A stretch of DNA of 64,000 nt, taken from assembly GCF_000703165.1 (NCBI RefSeq), contig NZ_JNLQ01000002.1:1984001-2048000 (forward strand), in the 5' to 3' direction. The stretch's first letter is position 1. Each line of letters begins with the position of its first letter. The translations under genes were made by a program, and so were the position numbers. Below, piece by piece: positions 42,948 to 52,633 of the stretch. This stretch comes from Butyrivibrio sp. AE3004 (GTDB lineage Bacteria; Bacillota; Clostridia; Lachnospirales; Lachnospiraceae). Under the pieces are notes generated by a model. It did no database searches. It was not told where the DNA came from and worked only from the letters and a program-made list of their open reading frames with translations.

Positions 42948-45900
42948 TTACTGTACTACAGCATAAATTCCTACTAATCTCTTCTCTGGCATATTAAAGC
43001 AGAAATTATTAGCCTTCGTACTCACCAGTTCATCCTGTCCCTCAAGTTTTAGTTTAATATCGGTTATGGTCATCGCAGGCTCAATATCCACCGATATTAC
43101 CATTTCTTCACCTAGTGCAACTCTTGTATTTCCAATCCACTTTAGTGAATCAACCGGTGCTAACGTATAACTCTTGCCTGTCGTTGTAACCGATTGTCCG
43201 CTACCGTCAATAACCGATATAGATAATTCTTGTGGAACAACTATTTGTTTTTCATATTCAGCGGTTAGAGTAACATCCTTATTTTGCATTTGGAAACTTC
43301 CACCATCACAAACAGTCCCAAAATCACCAGTATACAATATAGGCGAAACACTAGCTCCTGTACCGGTTATATTCTTTAAAACATAGTACATATCAGAATT
43401 ATTAGCATCCACATATTGTGAATCACAATAAAATTGAACTTGCGTTCCATAAGTTACACTTGCTGGATTCAATTCATTATCTTCTTCATCCATAAATGAT
43501 ATCGATCCATGTATATCACTATAATCTATCTTATGAGGTGTTTCAGTATCCATCTTAAAAGTTGCATATACCGTCACATTATATCCCGGCATAGTATAAG
43601 TATTTGTTCCCTCCGATAAAGTCATTTCACTATCAGCACCATATTCCGAATTACCTACCATAGCAAATTCAAGTATATAACCGGGATTAGTTGAAATTGT
43701 AATAGTAACTGTCTCACCTTCTGCTGCTGATGATTGAACACTTACAGAACCGCCATCAGCGAGTTCAATAGATTTACTGATACTATATTTCGTCGGCTGC
43801 GGAATCTCAGTAAAGGTCGCTGATACGGTTGCGTCGCTGGTCCTCATTGTAAATTGCCAGCTTTGTCCGCTTCCTGATACTGTGACGTTGCCATCAGCGT
43901 CTGTAACGGTAACCTTGTCGAACTCGTAGCCGCTGTCAGGTGTGCAGGTAATTTTAACTGTATCGCCTTCTTTTGCGGTTTTAGGGTCAACCGATACTGA
44001 TCCACCGGTAGTATTTGCTACGTTGACATTGTATTCGGGAATCGGTATTTCCTTAAAGGAAGCTGAGATTGTTACGTTCTTTCCCGGCATGCTAAAGGAA
44101 TATGATCCCTCACTTTCTGATGTGGAAACGCTATCTCCGCCCTCAGCTGTTACCGATACATTTTCAAGCTCATAGCCTTCAGCGGGCGTTGCGATAAAGC
44201 TTACTGTTTCACCCTCTTCTGCCTCAGAAGCTGTTGCAGAAATGCTTCCGCCTGTTACACTTGCAACGCTTATCTTAAATTTTTCAGCTTCCTTTTGAGT
44301 TTCCTTAAAAGTTGCGCTTATGGTTACATCTTTTGCCGGCATTGTAAAGCTATAGATTCCATTGCTTTCAGAAACAGATACGCTGTCACTTCCTGCTTTT
44401 ACCGATACGCCTTCAAGCTCATAGCCTTCTGATGGTGTAGCGGTAAAGCTTACGCTTTTACCTTCTTCTGCTTCAGATGCAGTCGCAGATATTGTTCCGC
44501 CTGTTGCACTTTGAACACTTATCTTGTAGGTCTTCTTTTCCTCTTCGATTTTTTTGAAGGTAACCGATACAGATACTGCCTTTTCCGGCATTGTAAATGT
44601 ATAGACATTGTTGCCTCCGGTTGCATCTATCTTCTGTCCATCTGATGCTGTTACGGTAACAGTATCAACCTCGTAGCCTTCTGCCGGTGCAGTCGTAATT
44701 TTAACCGTATCTCCTGCCTTGGCATTTGCAGAGCTTACAGTAAAGCTGCCATTTGTTGTCCCTGTGGTCGATACAGGATAAGTTGTTTCTTCCTTTTTGT
44801 CATCGTCCTTATCTTTGTCCTTGTCTTTATCTTTATCCTTATCCTTGTCATCATCTTTGGATTTCTTTTTGTTGTCCGAATTATCATTCGAATTTTGATT
44901 TCCGTTTCCGTTATCACTGCTGCTATCATCAGATGAGGGATTCTGCTGTCCGTTACCATTACTTCCGTTTGTTCCCTGTGTCTGAGTCGTACCGTCTCCA
45001 TTACCATTTTGATCATTTCCTGTAAGACCGGCCCCTTGTGAAGAATCAGTAGTAACAGGGCTGCCATTTGTCTGACCCTGGCCATTATTCTTTTTAGCAG
45101 GTTCGTCATCGTCGCTCTGCTTTTTGTCCTTATCCCATACATTTTTCTGATTTACGTTACTATCCTGCTTTTCAGCCTCCCCATTTACTTTATCCAGGTT
45201 CTGCCCCTGTTCATTCTGATCCTTTTCAAGCTGATTAAGGATATCGTCCTTGTTCAGATTTGTCAGATCCAGTCCTGATTCATTTGATGCCTTTTCGGTA
45301 TTATCACCTTCAAACACCTGTAAAAGAGCAAAAGCACTAATGTCTTCTATCGTAAGCTTTGATACATCAGTATTTAAAGTAGTTTTACCATTGTCCTCCG
45401 GATTTTCCTTAACGGTAATAACAAGCTTTTCACCGGCTTTTAATGTAAATTCTTTTGTATCTCCCGACTTAGAATCAATAATAAATCCGGCTATTTCTCC
45501 CATTAGCAGATTTATTTCAGCAACATAAGGATCAATTACCCTTACCTCTGCACCGGTTCCGCGAATACCCATGATCATGCTTGAGGTCTTGATATTCATT
45601 ACCTCATCCTGCTCAAGCGGCTTATCAACATCAAAATAGAGCGCTCCTTTTTTTAGCAGCACTTCATTTTTTTTGCCGTTTTTTCTTACCTCTGCTTCAC
45701 TTACGGCATCCAGTTTTATCGCTTTTGAATCGTCAAGACTGAAATACGCATAGCTTTTAGCTTTGGTCTCAATCTCATTACCTGTGAAAAGACGCATGTT
45801 ATCAGAGAGCTTTAGTCCTTTTCCTGCGCTATCCGTAACAGCCACAGTGCCCTCCGTTTTAGTCATACGGATTGTACTTGCCGCATCGGATTTCGTCTCC

Positions 45901-46001
45901 TCAGCCCTTGAATCAATGATCGCATATGAAAAAATGCTTGAGATTAATAGTAATGACGCAACACCGCATGGCAAAATGCTGCCAAAAGATTTTCTGATCA
46001 C
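42948..46001 (-). CDS. Large secreted FecR-domain protein with InlB-type B repeats
   Basis: 1017 residues. A signal peptide ends near residue 33. A FecR-type domain (about 60-165: KLSDNMRLFTGNEIETKAKS, then SSMIMGIRGTGAEVRVI) follows. Next comes a low-complexity linker of Asn/Gln/Gly/Ser and a (DK)n run (about 235-405). Five to six InlB B-repeat/Flg_new_2 units of about 78 residues follow, each with GG-x-(I/V)-S, a GY(E)(L/V) turn and a (F)TMP closing strand. Units two and three are nearly identical. The start is GTG with GGGGAGA upstream. FecR domains usually sense iron-type signals in Gram-negatives, so this use on a Gram-positive surface is unusual. Confidence 0.85.
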   Translation of the reverse strand: MIRKSFGSILPCGVASLLLISSIFSYAIIDSRAEETKSDAASTIRMTKTEGTVAVTDSAGKGLKLSDNMRLFTGNEIETKAKSYAYFSLDDSKAIKLDAVSEAEVRKNGKKNEVLLKKGALYFDVDKPLEQDEVMNIKTSSMIMGIRGTGAEVRVIDPYVAEINLLMGEIAGFIIDSKSGDTKEFTLKAGEKLVITVKENPEDNGKTTLNTDVSKLTIEDISAFALLQVFEGDNTEKASNESGLDLTNLNKDDILNQLEKDQNEQGQNLDKVNGEAEKQDSNVNQKNVWDKDKKQSDDDEPAKKNNGQGQTNGSPVTTDSSQGAGLTGNDQNGNGDGTTQTQGTNGSNGNGQQNPSSDDSSSDNGNGNQNSNDNSDNKKKSKDDDKDKDKDKDKDKDKDDDKKEETTYPVSTTGTTNGSFTVSSANAKAGDTVKITTAPAEGYEVDTVTVTASDGQKIDATGGNNVYTFTMPEKAVSVSVTFKKIEEEKKTYKISVQSATGGTISATASEAEEGKSVSFTATPSEGYELEGVSVKAGSDSVSVSESNGIYSFTMPAKDVTISATFKETQKEAEKFKISVASVTGGSISATASEAEEGETVSFIATPAEGYELENVSVTAEGGDSVSTSESEGSYSFSMPGKNVTISASFKEIPIPEYNVNVANTTGGSVSVDPKTAKEGDTVKITCTPDSGYEFDKVTVTDADGNVTVSGSGQSWQFTMRTSDATVSATFTEIPQPTKYSISKSIELADGGSVSVQSSAAEGETVTITISTNPGYILEFAMVGNSEYGADSEMTLSEGTNTYTMPGYNVTVYATFKMDTETPHKIDYSDIHGSISFMDEEDNELNPASVTYGTQVQFYCDSQYVDANNSDMYYVLKNITGTGASVSPILYTGDFGTVCDGGSFQMQNKDVTLTAEYEKQIVVPQELSISVIDGSGQSVTTTGKSYTLAPVDSLKWIGNTRVALGEEMVISVDIEPAMTITDIKLKLEGQDELVSTKANNFCFNMPEKRLVGIYAVVQ
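44800..44855. repeat. Six-base tandem repeat encoding Lys-Asp
   Basis: The stretch is a degenerate tandem of GA(T/C)AA(A/G) units (read on the coding strand), giving alternating Asp-Lys in the FecR-repeat protein linker. It is a candidate for slippage and length variation between strains. Confidence 0.7.
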
Positions 46002-46129
46002 TTTATGATTCTCCCCTTAAAACTTTTTCAAACCTCTGTTATTAATACAAGCTCCACTAAATTCCATAATTACTTACGAAATGCTCTAAAAACAAGTAAA
46101 GCTGATATATCCAAGAAAAATTAAAAAAC

Positions 46130-46933
46130 TTATTTCAAAAAATCTACTACTTCTCCCTGCCTGGCAAATCTGACATTATCCGCAGTAAGGCTCTTCTCCA
46201 TTTCAAGAAACGCATCATCGGTCCTAAGCGGATCGTGATGTATTAAGAGCGTTGTCTTTGCATTAGCCTCTTCCCCAAGCTTTTGTGCCATGGAGACCGT
46301 GGAATGCCCAAAGCCCTTTTTGTTTGCATACTCCTCATCCGTATACTGCGCATCGCAGAGAAGAAGCTCTGCATTCCTTGCAAAATCGACAGCCCTTTCT
46401 TCAAGCCCCATCATTTCATAGTCCGTAAAATAAACTATGCTTTTGTCCTTATATGTAATTTTGAAGCCTATACTTCCCCCGGGATGTCTTAAGCTTATCC
46501 CTTCTATTTCTATTCCGGATTCAAGCCTCATTGGAAATTCCAGTTTTTTATAACTGAAATTCGAAGGATATTCCTCAATCGTAAGTGGCCAATAGGGTTC
46601 TGAAAAAGCACTTTCTATCTGTTCTGAAATTGAAAGTCCGTTTATATCTGCCCCATAAAAATCAATCTTTTTATTCTTTTTTGAAAGCTCAGGAAAAAAA
46701 GGAAGCCCAACGATATGATCCAGATGAGGATGTGACAAAAGAATGGTTATGTGCTTATTGTCAGCTACCTCCGGCGCTCCAATAATGCCGGTTCCTGCAT
46801 CCAAAAAAAGCACATGATCTTCAACTTCTATCATGTAACATGAAGTAGCTCCACCGAATATATTAAACTGCTCTCCGCTTACGGGTACTGAACCCCTTGC
46901 ACCAAGAACTGTTAGTCTGAATACCCCATCCAA
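46130..46933 (-). CDS. Metallo-beta-lactamase-fold hydrolase
   Basis: 267 residues. The zinc-binding motif is LLSHPHLDHIVGLPFF (H-x-H-x-D-H). A late DAQYTDEEYANKKGFGHSTV segment supplies an Asp and His. The N-terminus LGARGSVPVSGEQFNIFGGA resembles ArsR-type phosphodiesterase/MBL proteins. It may hydrolyse a cyclic or phosphodiester substrate; given the GGDEF and GAF neighbours a signalling link is possible but unproven. The start is TTG at 46933 with GAGGGG nine bases upstream; no ATG in frame fits. It lies 60 bases after the GGDEF gene. Confidence 0.87.
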   Translation of the reverse strand: MDGVFRLTVLGARGSVPVSGEQFNIFGGATSCYMIEVEDHVLFLDAGTGIIGAPEVADNKHITILLSHPHLDHIVGLPFFPELSKKNKKIDFYGADINGLSISEQIESAFSEPYWPLTIEEYPSNFSYKKLEFPMRLESGIEIEGISLRHPGGSIGFKITYKDKSIVYFTDYEMMGLEERAVDFARNAELLLCDAQYTDEEYANKKGFGHSTVSMAQKLGEEANAKTTLLIHHDPLRTDDAFLEMEKSLTADNVRFARQGEVVDFLK

Positions 46934-46992
46934 CGCTTTTCCCCTCTTACTTTTTACATATGTGGTAATGCTCTCGCAAACAGCTGCACCTA

Positions 46993-48063
46993 TTACGACT
47001 CTACCTTTTCATAGCCTTCGATAGTTTCCTTAATTACCTGATTTCTTCCCGTCTCCTTGGCGATATAAAGTCTTGTATCCGCAACCTTAATATTTTCTTC
47101 AACCGGAACATCGGGTGTCATTTCATTTACGCCAAAGCTCATGGTGATCTTTATATCCGTTCCTTCAAATGTGCATACAGAAGCCTCTATTCTCTTTCGA
47201 ATACGCTCTGCAACATTTGCTGCCTGATCTAGATTGGCTTTTGCCAAAAAGATAATAAATTCCTCACCGCCCCATCTGTATACCGAGTCGGATTCACGGA
47301 CACTTTCCTTCAAATTGCGAGCCACATGTTCAAGTACGGCATCGCCTGCATTGTGACCGTAAGTGTCATTAACTCTCTTGAAATGGTCAATATCACACAT
47401 GATTATGGAAACTGATACCTTATCCTCCTCCGGCCTTTGCATAAGCTTTAAGTACTTGGATTTATAATCGCTGTGAAGTCCCATTCTGTTTCGAAGCTTT
47501 GTAAGCTTATCTGTCTGGGAATCATCAAGGAAGGAATCTGCTTCAAGAGTAATCCCGCAAACAACCGCAGCAAGTGACAGCCTTCTGACATCGCGCTCCA
47601 AATCAAAGCCCTCATCCGTCAGCTTGTTAATAGCCTGATAAGCGCCTATCATTTCACCTTTGCAATTAAAACATGGGATTACCAAAATAGATTTTGTGAC
47701 GTAACCGGTCTCCTTATCAACAGAAGAATTAAAGTCCGGACAGTTGTAAGGGTCATTTGTCACAACCGGTTTTCTCTCAGTGATAGCACGGCCGACAAGG
47801 CCCGTGTTTTCATCAATTATAATCTTGTCAACGCCAACAGCAGCATTGGTAATGAGCTTGTGATTTATCTTATCCCATTTCCAGAAACTGCATCTGTCAG
47901 CCTCTACAAGAGTTCTTCCAAGGTCAGCAAAAAGATGGAACAATCCAAAGTGATCATTCCAGCCTCCCTCTTCGTCTGCAGTACTCATCTTATCATAGAG
48001 TTCCTCCATGATATCGAGAGTTTTATCAAAAAGTAAACTTTTATCTGTCTGCCCTGTATTCAT
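46993..48063 (-). CDS. GAF-GGDEF diguanylate cyclase
   Basis: 356 residues. A GAF-type sensor domain covers about residues 20-175 (SFWKWDKINHKLITNAAVGV, NTGLVGRAITERKPVVTNDP). The GGDEF domain follows, with MCDIDHFKRVNDTYGHNAGD and the active-site YRWGGEEFIIFLA. An inhibitory RxxD site (RESD) lies five residues before the GGEEF. It should synthesise cyclic di-GMP in the cytosol and be product-inhibited. GAGGGA precedes the ATG. It lies 34 bases after another GAF gene, and the pair probably form a signalling unit with the MBL-fold protein. Confidence 0.94.
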   Translation of the reverse strand: MNTGQTDKSLLFDKTLDIMEELYDKMSTADEEGGWNDHFGLFHLFADLGRTLVEADRCSFWKWDKINHKLITNAAVGVDKIIIDENTGLVGRAITERKPVVTNDPYNCPDFNSSVDKETGYVTKSILVIPCFNCKGEMIGAYQAINKLTDEGFDLERDVRRLSLAAVVCGITLEADSFLDDSQTDKLTKLRNRMGLHSDYKSKYLKLMQRPEEDKVSVSIIMCDIDHFKRVNDTYGHNAGDAVLEHVARNLKESVRESDSVYRWGGEEFIIFLAKANLDQAANVAERIRKRIEASVCTFEGTDIKITMSFGVNEMTPDVPVEENIKVADTRLYIAKETGRNQVIKETIEGYEKVES

Positions 48064-48097
48064 ATGATTTCCCTCATCATCAATGACCTAAAAGCTC

Positions 48098-48841
48098 TTA
48101 ATACTTGTTTGTCCAAAAACCGCCGGCACGAGGCTCGGGTTTAGCATTTCCCTTCGGAGCTTCTACAGCCCCCGGATTTACAGTACCGTTTCCTGTCGGG
48201 ATTTTTTTGTCTTTATTTATCCCGGCACCTTCAGTTTTGGCATCGCCAGCCTGTTTACCTTCTTCTTCCATATTGGATATCTGCTTTAGCAGACCTTTAA
48301 GCTTTAGATTTTCCAGATAAAGTGCAACAACAGACCCGACTGCGCTTACTCGTTCCTCCTGCTCCTGAGTAAAAGGAATCCATAATCCGTACTGGTCCTT
48401 GGCATTTATCAGCTGTAAAACGCCCATCACCTCTCCTGCTCCTACAAGCATTGGTACAACAAGCATAGAGCATGTTCGGTAATTGTTCATCTCGTCATAT
48501 TTTCGCGCACCGGTAAAATCAAACTCCTTGGATATATACACATCTTTGATATTAAGGCGAAGCTTTTTCATTGCCGAATATGCACAGGCATATCTGCCTT
48601 CCATGGGTACAGGCGGAATATCCACTGAACCGCTCTTGTAATTCATGGCAATATCCTTGGACTTTGTGTAAATATATCTAAAGTAAAGCTTGTTACCTTC
48701 TATTGTGTAAATGGTTCCGCCGTCACAGTTGCCGATAAGCATACATTCCTTAAGAGCTACATCAAACAATGTATCCTGATCAAGCGGGCGCGACATAAGT
48801 GTAGTTAGCTTCACCAATCGGTCGAGATCATAGCTTTTCAT
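48098..48841 (-). CDS. GAF-domain protein with low-complexity tail
   Basis: 247 residues. A GAF domain occupies about residues 20-180 (CMLIGNCDGGTIYTIEGNKL, YRTCSMLVVPMLVGAGEVMG, VLQLINAKD). The tail (about 185-247) is rich in Gly, Pro, Lys and Asn and looks disordered. There is no output domain, so it may bind a small ligand and act on the GGDEF protein encoded just downstream. The ATG at 48841 sits seven bases after GAGG; the earlier ATG at 48847 would overlap that site. Confidence 0.85.
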   Translation of the reverse strand: MKSYDLDRLVKLTTLMSRPLDQDTLFDVALKECMLIGNCDGGTIYTIEGNKLYFRYIYTKSKDIAMNYKSGSVDIPPVPMEGRYACAYSAMKKLRLNIKDVYISKEFDFTGARKYDEMNNYRTCSMLVVPMLVGAGEVMGVLQLINAKDQYGLWIPFTQEQEERVSAVGSVVALYLENLKLKGLLKQISNMEEEGKQAGDAKTEGAGINKDKKIPTGNGTVNPGAVEAPKGNAKPEPRAGGFWTNKY

Positions 48842-48955
48842 ATTCATTCCTCAAAACGTGCACTCTCGTGCATACAGAAGTTGTTCACTATGAACAGATA
48901 CGCTGCAATTTCCTATTTCATAATTATATCATGCACAACCTATTCAGGTCACTAT

Positions 48956-49498
48956 TTACTGTCTGTCATAATAATCCTTACCTGAGCAGATGAAATATGT
49001 GCGTATATATCCGTCTGTCGAAACGAATGCTATCTCATCCGTAGCTTCAAGGTAGTATATGTCATCCCCATCGTCTGCTTCATTTTTATGCAGGGCATCG
49101 GGATTGTTTATAAGAGCATTGGCTGCCTCAAGATACTCATTCTCGTTCACAAAGCCCATATCTATACCATGCTTTTCATAATGTTCAAAAAGCTTATTCT
49201 GGCTGCGAAAGGTGTACTCCTTATTCTTTGTTTCCGACTTTTCTTTTATTGCCTCTATTGCAGCCTGTGCAGCGTTTGCAGTCTCATCCTTATTGTCACT
49301 TTGGATTACTGTAGCCGCATTCTCTGCCTTTTCTGCACTGCTGCTATCAGTTGAAAAGCTTGAGGTAAGTCCTGATTTCTCCTCGGGTAGGAACTGCGGA
49401 TAGAGTATCAGATATATGACACATATAACAAGAAGTGCCAACAAACCCATATTAAATGATTTTGATTTTGGTTTTGGTTTTTTTCTTTTATTTTCCAT
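48956..49498 (-). CDS. Membrane-anchored hypothetical protein
   Basis: 180 residues. A Lys/Pro-rich start (MENKRKKPKPKSKSF) precedes one transmembrane segment (MGLLALLVICVIYLILYPQF). A Ser/Ala/Glu-rich linker with a coiled-coil stretch (about 60-95) leads to a small C-terminal domain (NKLFEHYEKHGIDMGFVNEN, later FVSTDGYIRTYFICSGKDYY). The C-terminal domain seems to be extracytoplasmic and recalls short 'pre-toxin' or phage-like domains, but no family was recognised. AGGA lies nine bases before the ATG. It is between the GtrA-fusion glycosyltransferase and the GAF gene. Confidence 0.6.
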   Translation of the reverse strand: MENKRKKPKPKSKSFNMGLLALLVICVIYLILYPQFLPEEKSGLTSSFSTDSSSAEKAENAATVIQSDNKDETANAAQAAIEAIKEKSETKNKEYTFRSQNKLFEHYEKHGIDMGFVNENEYLEAANALINNPDALHKNEADDGDDIYYLEATDEIAFVSTDGYIRTYFICSGKDYYDRQ

Positions 49499-49551
49499 TC
49501 TGCCTATTCCTGAAGTCAGTACCCCATTTTGCACTGACCAAAAACATCCAA

Positions 49552-50610
49552 TTACTTATATACGATTTCACGCTGAACAAAGAAGCTTAGTAAAAAGAGA
49601 ATACAGTCCACCGGAATCTTTACAAGAACCTCCGGTGTTTCCGGTATAAAACCGTGAATAAAGGTTACTCCGTATCCGCTAAGAAGCATTATTATGACTG
49701 CAAGTGCCGCGTACTTAAAGCTTGCAATAAGCTTGTTTCCGCTTCCTTTGAACACCACCTTATAGTTGATGGTAAAGTTGTATACTGCGGATATTATTCT
49801 CGCAATAACCGTTGAAAGCATAATGTATCCAACGGGAAGTGACTGCATATGCCTGAAAAGCCTGCAGAAAAGCGCAAACATCACCATATCAAGAACACTG
49901 GATGACAGGGATGAAACAAGAAACTTACCAAACACAGCATATATCATCACTGAATCTCTGATAGGTCTGAAGTGGCTTGATTTATTCTCTTCAAGGTAAA
50001 TAGTCTGTATTTCCACTTCCCTTATCGAAATGTTCAGATTCTTTGTGGCAAGCAGCATATTAGTTTCAAACTCAAATCGCTCTCCCTTTTCATTTAAAAG
50101 ATATTTCATGAACTCCCGGGGGATTGCACGTAGTCCGGTCTGAGTATCACTGATACTAACACCTGCGAGGATTCTCATTACCCTGCTGGTAGTCTTGTTT
50201 CCAAAAACCGATCTTGCCGGTATTCCGCTCTCGTCAAAATTCCTGCAGCCAAGAACAAGTGCATCCGGATATTCTAAAAGGTCAGCCTTTACCCTTTTTA
50301 TATCAACCGCAGTATGCTGCCCGTCTGAATCAGCAGTAATTACGCCTGTCATATCAGGGTATTCGTTCAGACAGTAGTTAAAGGCATCCTTCAGTGCTCG
50401 GCCCTTTCCCATGTTCACTGCATGCCGTATTACAATGGCTCCGTATTCTGCTTTTGCCTCGTTAAAAATATGTCCGTAAGTACTACTATCAGAGCCGTCA
50501 TCCACAAGTATCAGCGGATAAAGCTCTGCATTTTTCAAGTCTCTCAAAAGACCGATTAACTTTTCATCCGGTTCGTAAGCCGGAATTATTATAGGTATAG
50601 TAATGTTCAT
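49552..50610 (-). CDS. Family 2 glycosyltransferase fused to a GtrA-like membrane domain
   Basis: 352 residues. The N-terminal 230 residues are a GT-A glycosyltransferase of the DPM1/dolichol-phosphate mannose type (IPAYEPDEKLIGLLRDLKNA, VDDGSDSS, TADSDGQHTAVDI, SDTQTGLRAI). The C-terminal 120 residues carry four membrane helices of a GtrA/DPMS-like domain (KFLVSSLSSSVLDMVMFALF). Such proteins attach sugars to a polyprenyl phosphate and help flip the product. It starts 10 bases after the stop of the membrane protein at 50621. No good ribosome binding site is visible, so translation may be coupled to that gene. Confidence 0.92.
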   Translation of the reverse strand: MNITIPIIIPAYEPDEKLIGLLRDLKNAELYPLILVDDGSDSSTYGHIFNEAKAEYGAIVIRHAVNMGKGRALKDAFNYCLNEYPDMTGVITADSDGQHTAVDIKRVKADLLEYPDALVLGCRNFDESGIPARSVFGNKTTSRVMRILAGVSISDTQTGLRAIPREFMKYLLNEKGERFEFETNMLLATKNLNISIREVEIQTIYLEENKSSHFRPIRDSVMIYAVFGKFLVSSLSSSVLDMVMFALFCRLFRHMQSLPVGYIMLSTVIARIISAVYNFTINYKVVFKGSGNKLIASFKYAALAVIIMLLSGYGVTFIHGFIPETPEVLVKIPVDCILFLLSFFVQREIVYK

Positions 50611-50620
50611 ATTAAATACA

Positions 50621-52582
50621 TTAGTACAGATAAACAGGTGTCAGCTTAATACCATTGTTATCCGTATCTACTTTGTAAACCTTCCAAAATTCAAATTCTG
50701 CTCCGTCTGACATAAGTCCGTCAAAGGAAGTCTTAAGCTTTTCATCCTCAGCTCTCATGTCTTTGGCAGTCTCTTCTCCGTTTTGCATAGATTCCGCAAA
50801 AACATACTCTGCATGACTTTTCATTATCATGTCCTTGATATCCCCGGTGCTTTCACCACCGGTAAGTGTATCGTAGACTGCAGGAACCGGAGATACTTCC
50901 TTACTGATATAAGTATCGTGAACACGATGATTCATAGCCCCGCTTCTAAAGTTTAAAACACGATGCCCCCATAGCTTCCTGTGTCCATAGACGCTTTCCA
51001 TAAAGCGATGTCCTCCATCGTCAAGCATACCCGCATTATAGGATATGTTTTCATCAAGAGTTTTGCGGTATCCCCAAAGTGCTTTATAGATTCCTACATA
51101 GTCAGTAGTAAGGAGAATAAATGCCGCTACCAGAGCGTACACAATCGCCTGCTTATGAACCGCAACAAAAAAGTTCTTTGTATTTATCATCTTGTTGTTT
51201 GCCCAGATAAGTATAATTCCTATAAGAAGATACATACTGCCAAGCATAAAAGGCGCTCCGTATCTCGATGCAGAATTGGTCATAGCGAATGCATCAAGAT
51301 ACTGGTCCTCTGCCTGAAACAGGGATATATGAGCTATAAAAATGATAGCATAGGTTAAGATGCAGGTAAAAATAAAAAATATTGTTATACCTTTTCTTTC
51401 TTCGTCCTCAATCATCCGGTTTTTAAGTACAATAAACAGTACAACAAAAATAGCTATGAGCATAACACCTATTGAAAGATCCAGAGTTATGTTGTGGTCT
51501 GCATGCATAGGCATGGTCCACATTCCGAGAAAAAAGAATTTTGCTTTTTCAAGGGCGTTGGCAGGCACGGAATATGCACCTGTTGCCATTTTTATCCCAA
51601 GGCCTGTAGACTTGGCAACTCTGCGATTTATAAGGCAGAATACCAGCCAGCTTCCGTAGAACAGCGCCGCAAATGCAGCCGCTCTTACAAAATATCTCCA
51701 GTTTCTTACATTATTGACAGTAAAGTAGAATATCATGGCAAAAAAAGCCCACTCTATTCCAACAGATTTTGTCAGAAGGAGCACAGCTGTATAAAGAGCA
51801 ATCCTTCCGTAGTAGAAAATGTACCTGTGTCCCTGTCTGTCCCAGATAGCATATAAAAGCGCACCATAGACAATACCCATAGTTATGTCCGCAGGTGTTC
51901 CGTAAAAAATAATGCCGTTAACAATACCTGGAATCATAAGAACCAGAATTGTAGCGGGTACAGCCTTAAAGCCCTTGACGTTTTTCACAAGAGGCAAAAG
52001 GAATACGGCATTAAGAGCATAGTAGCCTCCAAACTGCAATCCCTCACGATATTTTCCTGCACTGATTGAAAGAAAAAGCCATTTAAAAAGCGACGTTACA
52101 GGCGGATAGTCTCCGAATTCAGGTGAGACATTTCCGTATTTTCCCGGAAAACCTCCAAGATAAAAAATCTGTTTAGCATCAGAAGCCCAGAAATTTATGT
52201 CATCCCACCAGGTAAATATCTGATCCCTTGTAAAATATGTAACCAGGGCAATTATAAATAAAAACATGAAAACTTCGGGCTTTGATATGGCCCGAAGACT
52301 TCTTTTTACGAGTTTTCTGTTCCGGTTTATATGTATTATCTTCCTGTTTTTTGGACCGCTTTTCTTATAAATGTAATCCGCAAGAATAAAGAAAAAGAAA
52401 GCCGCTATTATAAGCGCAGAGGTTACATATATAAGTTTAAGAGCCCTAAACAGCGCAAGTACATATAATGTAAGTATTTGAATCGCACCTGAGATTGCAA
52501 TGGTATCACATATGCTTTCTTTGTATTTGACCGACAATAATGTTGCCGTAATTAAAAATGCTATCGGTATTAAAAACCACAT
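50621..52582 (-). CDS. Large polytopic membrane protein, probable GT-C glycosyltransferase
   Basis: 653 residues with about 13 transmembrane segments and an external C-terminal domain. A loop near residue 130 (ITWWDDINFWASDAKQIFYL, as W-D-D-x-N-F-W-A) has the acidic and aromatic layout seen in GT-C enzymes that use polyprenyl-phosphate sugars. The C-terminal domain begins about residue 510 (MLDDGGHRFMESVYGHRKLW). GGAGAAG precedes the ATG. It is directly followed by the GT2-GtrA gene that could make its lipid-linked donor, so the pair may glycosylate a wall polymer. The family was inferred, not confirmed. Confidence 0.65.
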   Translation of the reverse strand: MWFLIPIAFLITATLLSVKYKESICDTIAISGAIQILTLYVLALFRALKLIYVTSALIIAAFFFFILADYIYKKSGPKNRKIIHINRNRKLVKRSLRAISKPEVFMFLFIIALVTYFTRDQIFTWWDDINFWASDAKQIFYLGGFPGKYGNVSPEFGDYPPVTSLFKWLFLSISAGKYREGLQFGGYYALNAVFLLPLVKNVKGFKAVPATILVLMIPGIVNGIIFYGTPADITMGIVYGALLYAIWDRQGHRYIFYYGRIALYTAVLLLTKSVGIEWAFFAMIFYFTVNNVRNWRYFVRAAAFAALFYGSWLVFCLINRRVAKSTGLGIKMATGAYSVPANALEKAKFFFLGMWTMPMHADHNITLDLSIGVMLIAIFVVLFIVLKNRMIEDEERKGITIFFIFTCILTYAIIFIAHISLFQAEDQYLDAFAMTNSASRYGAPFMLGSMYLLIGIILIWANNKMINTKNFFVAVHKQAIVYALVAAFILLTTDYVGIYKALWGYRKTLDENISYNAGMLDDGGHRFMESVYGHRKLWGHRVLNFRSGAMNHRVHDTYISKEVSPVPAVYDTLTGGESTGDIKDMIMKSHAEYVFAESMQNGEETAKDMRAEDEKLKTSFDGLMSDGAEFEFWKVYKVDTDNNGIKLTPVYLY

Positions 52583-52633
52583 GAATCTTCTCCGGTAATA
52601 AAATTATGTCAATTAAGTTATCTATTTTACGGA

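Noticed and set aside
44735..45142. 135-residue open frame rich in Arg/Lys/Met in the FecR-repeat gene
   Set aside because: It is an out-of-frame reading of the low-complexity linker of the 1017-residue protein.
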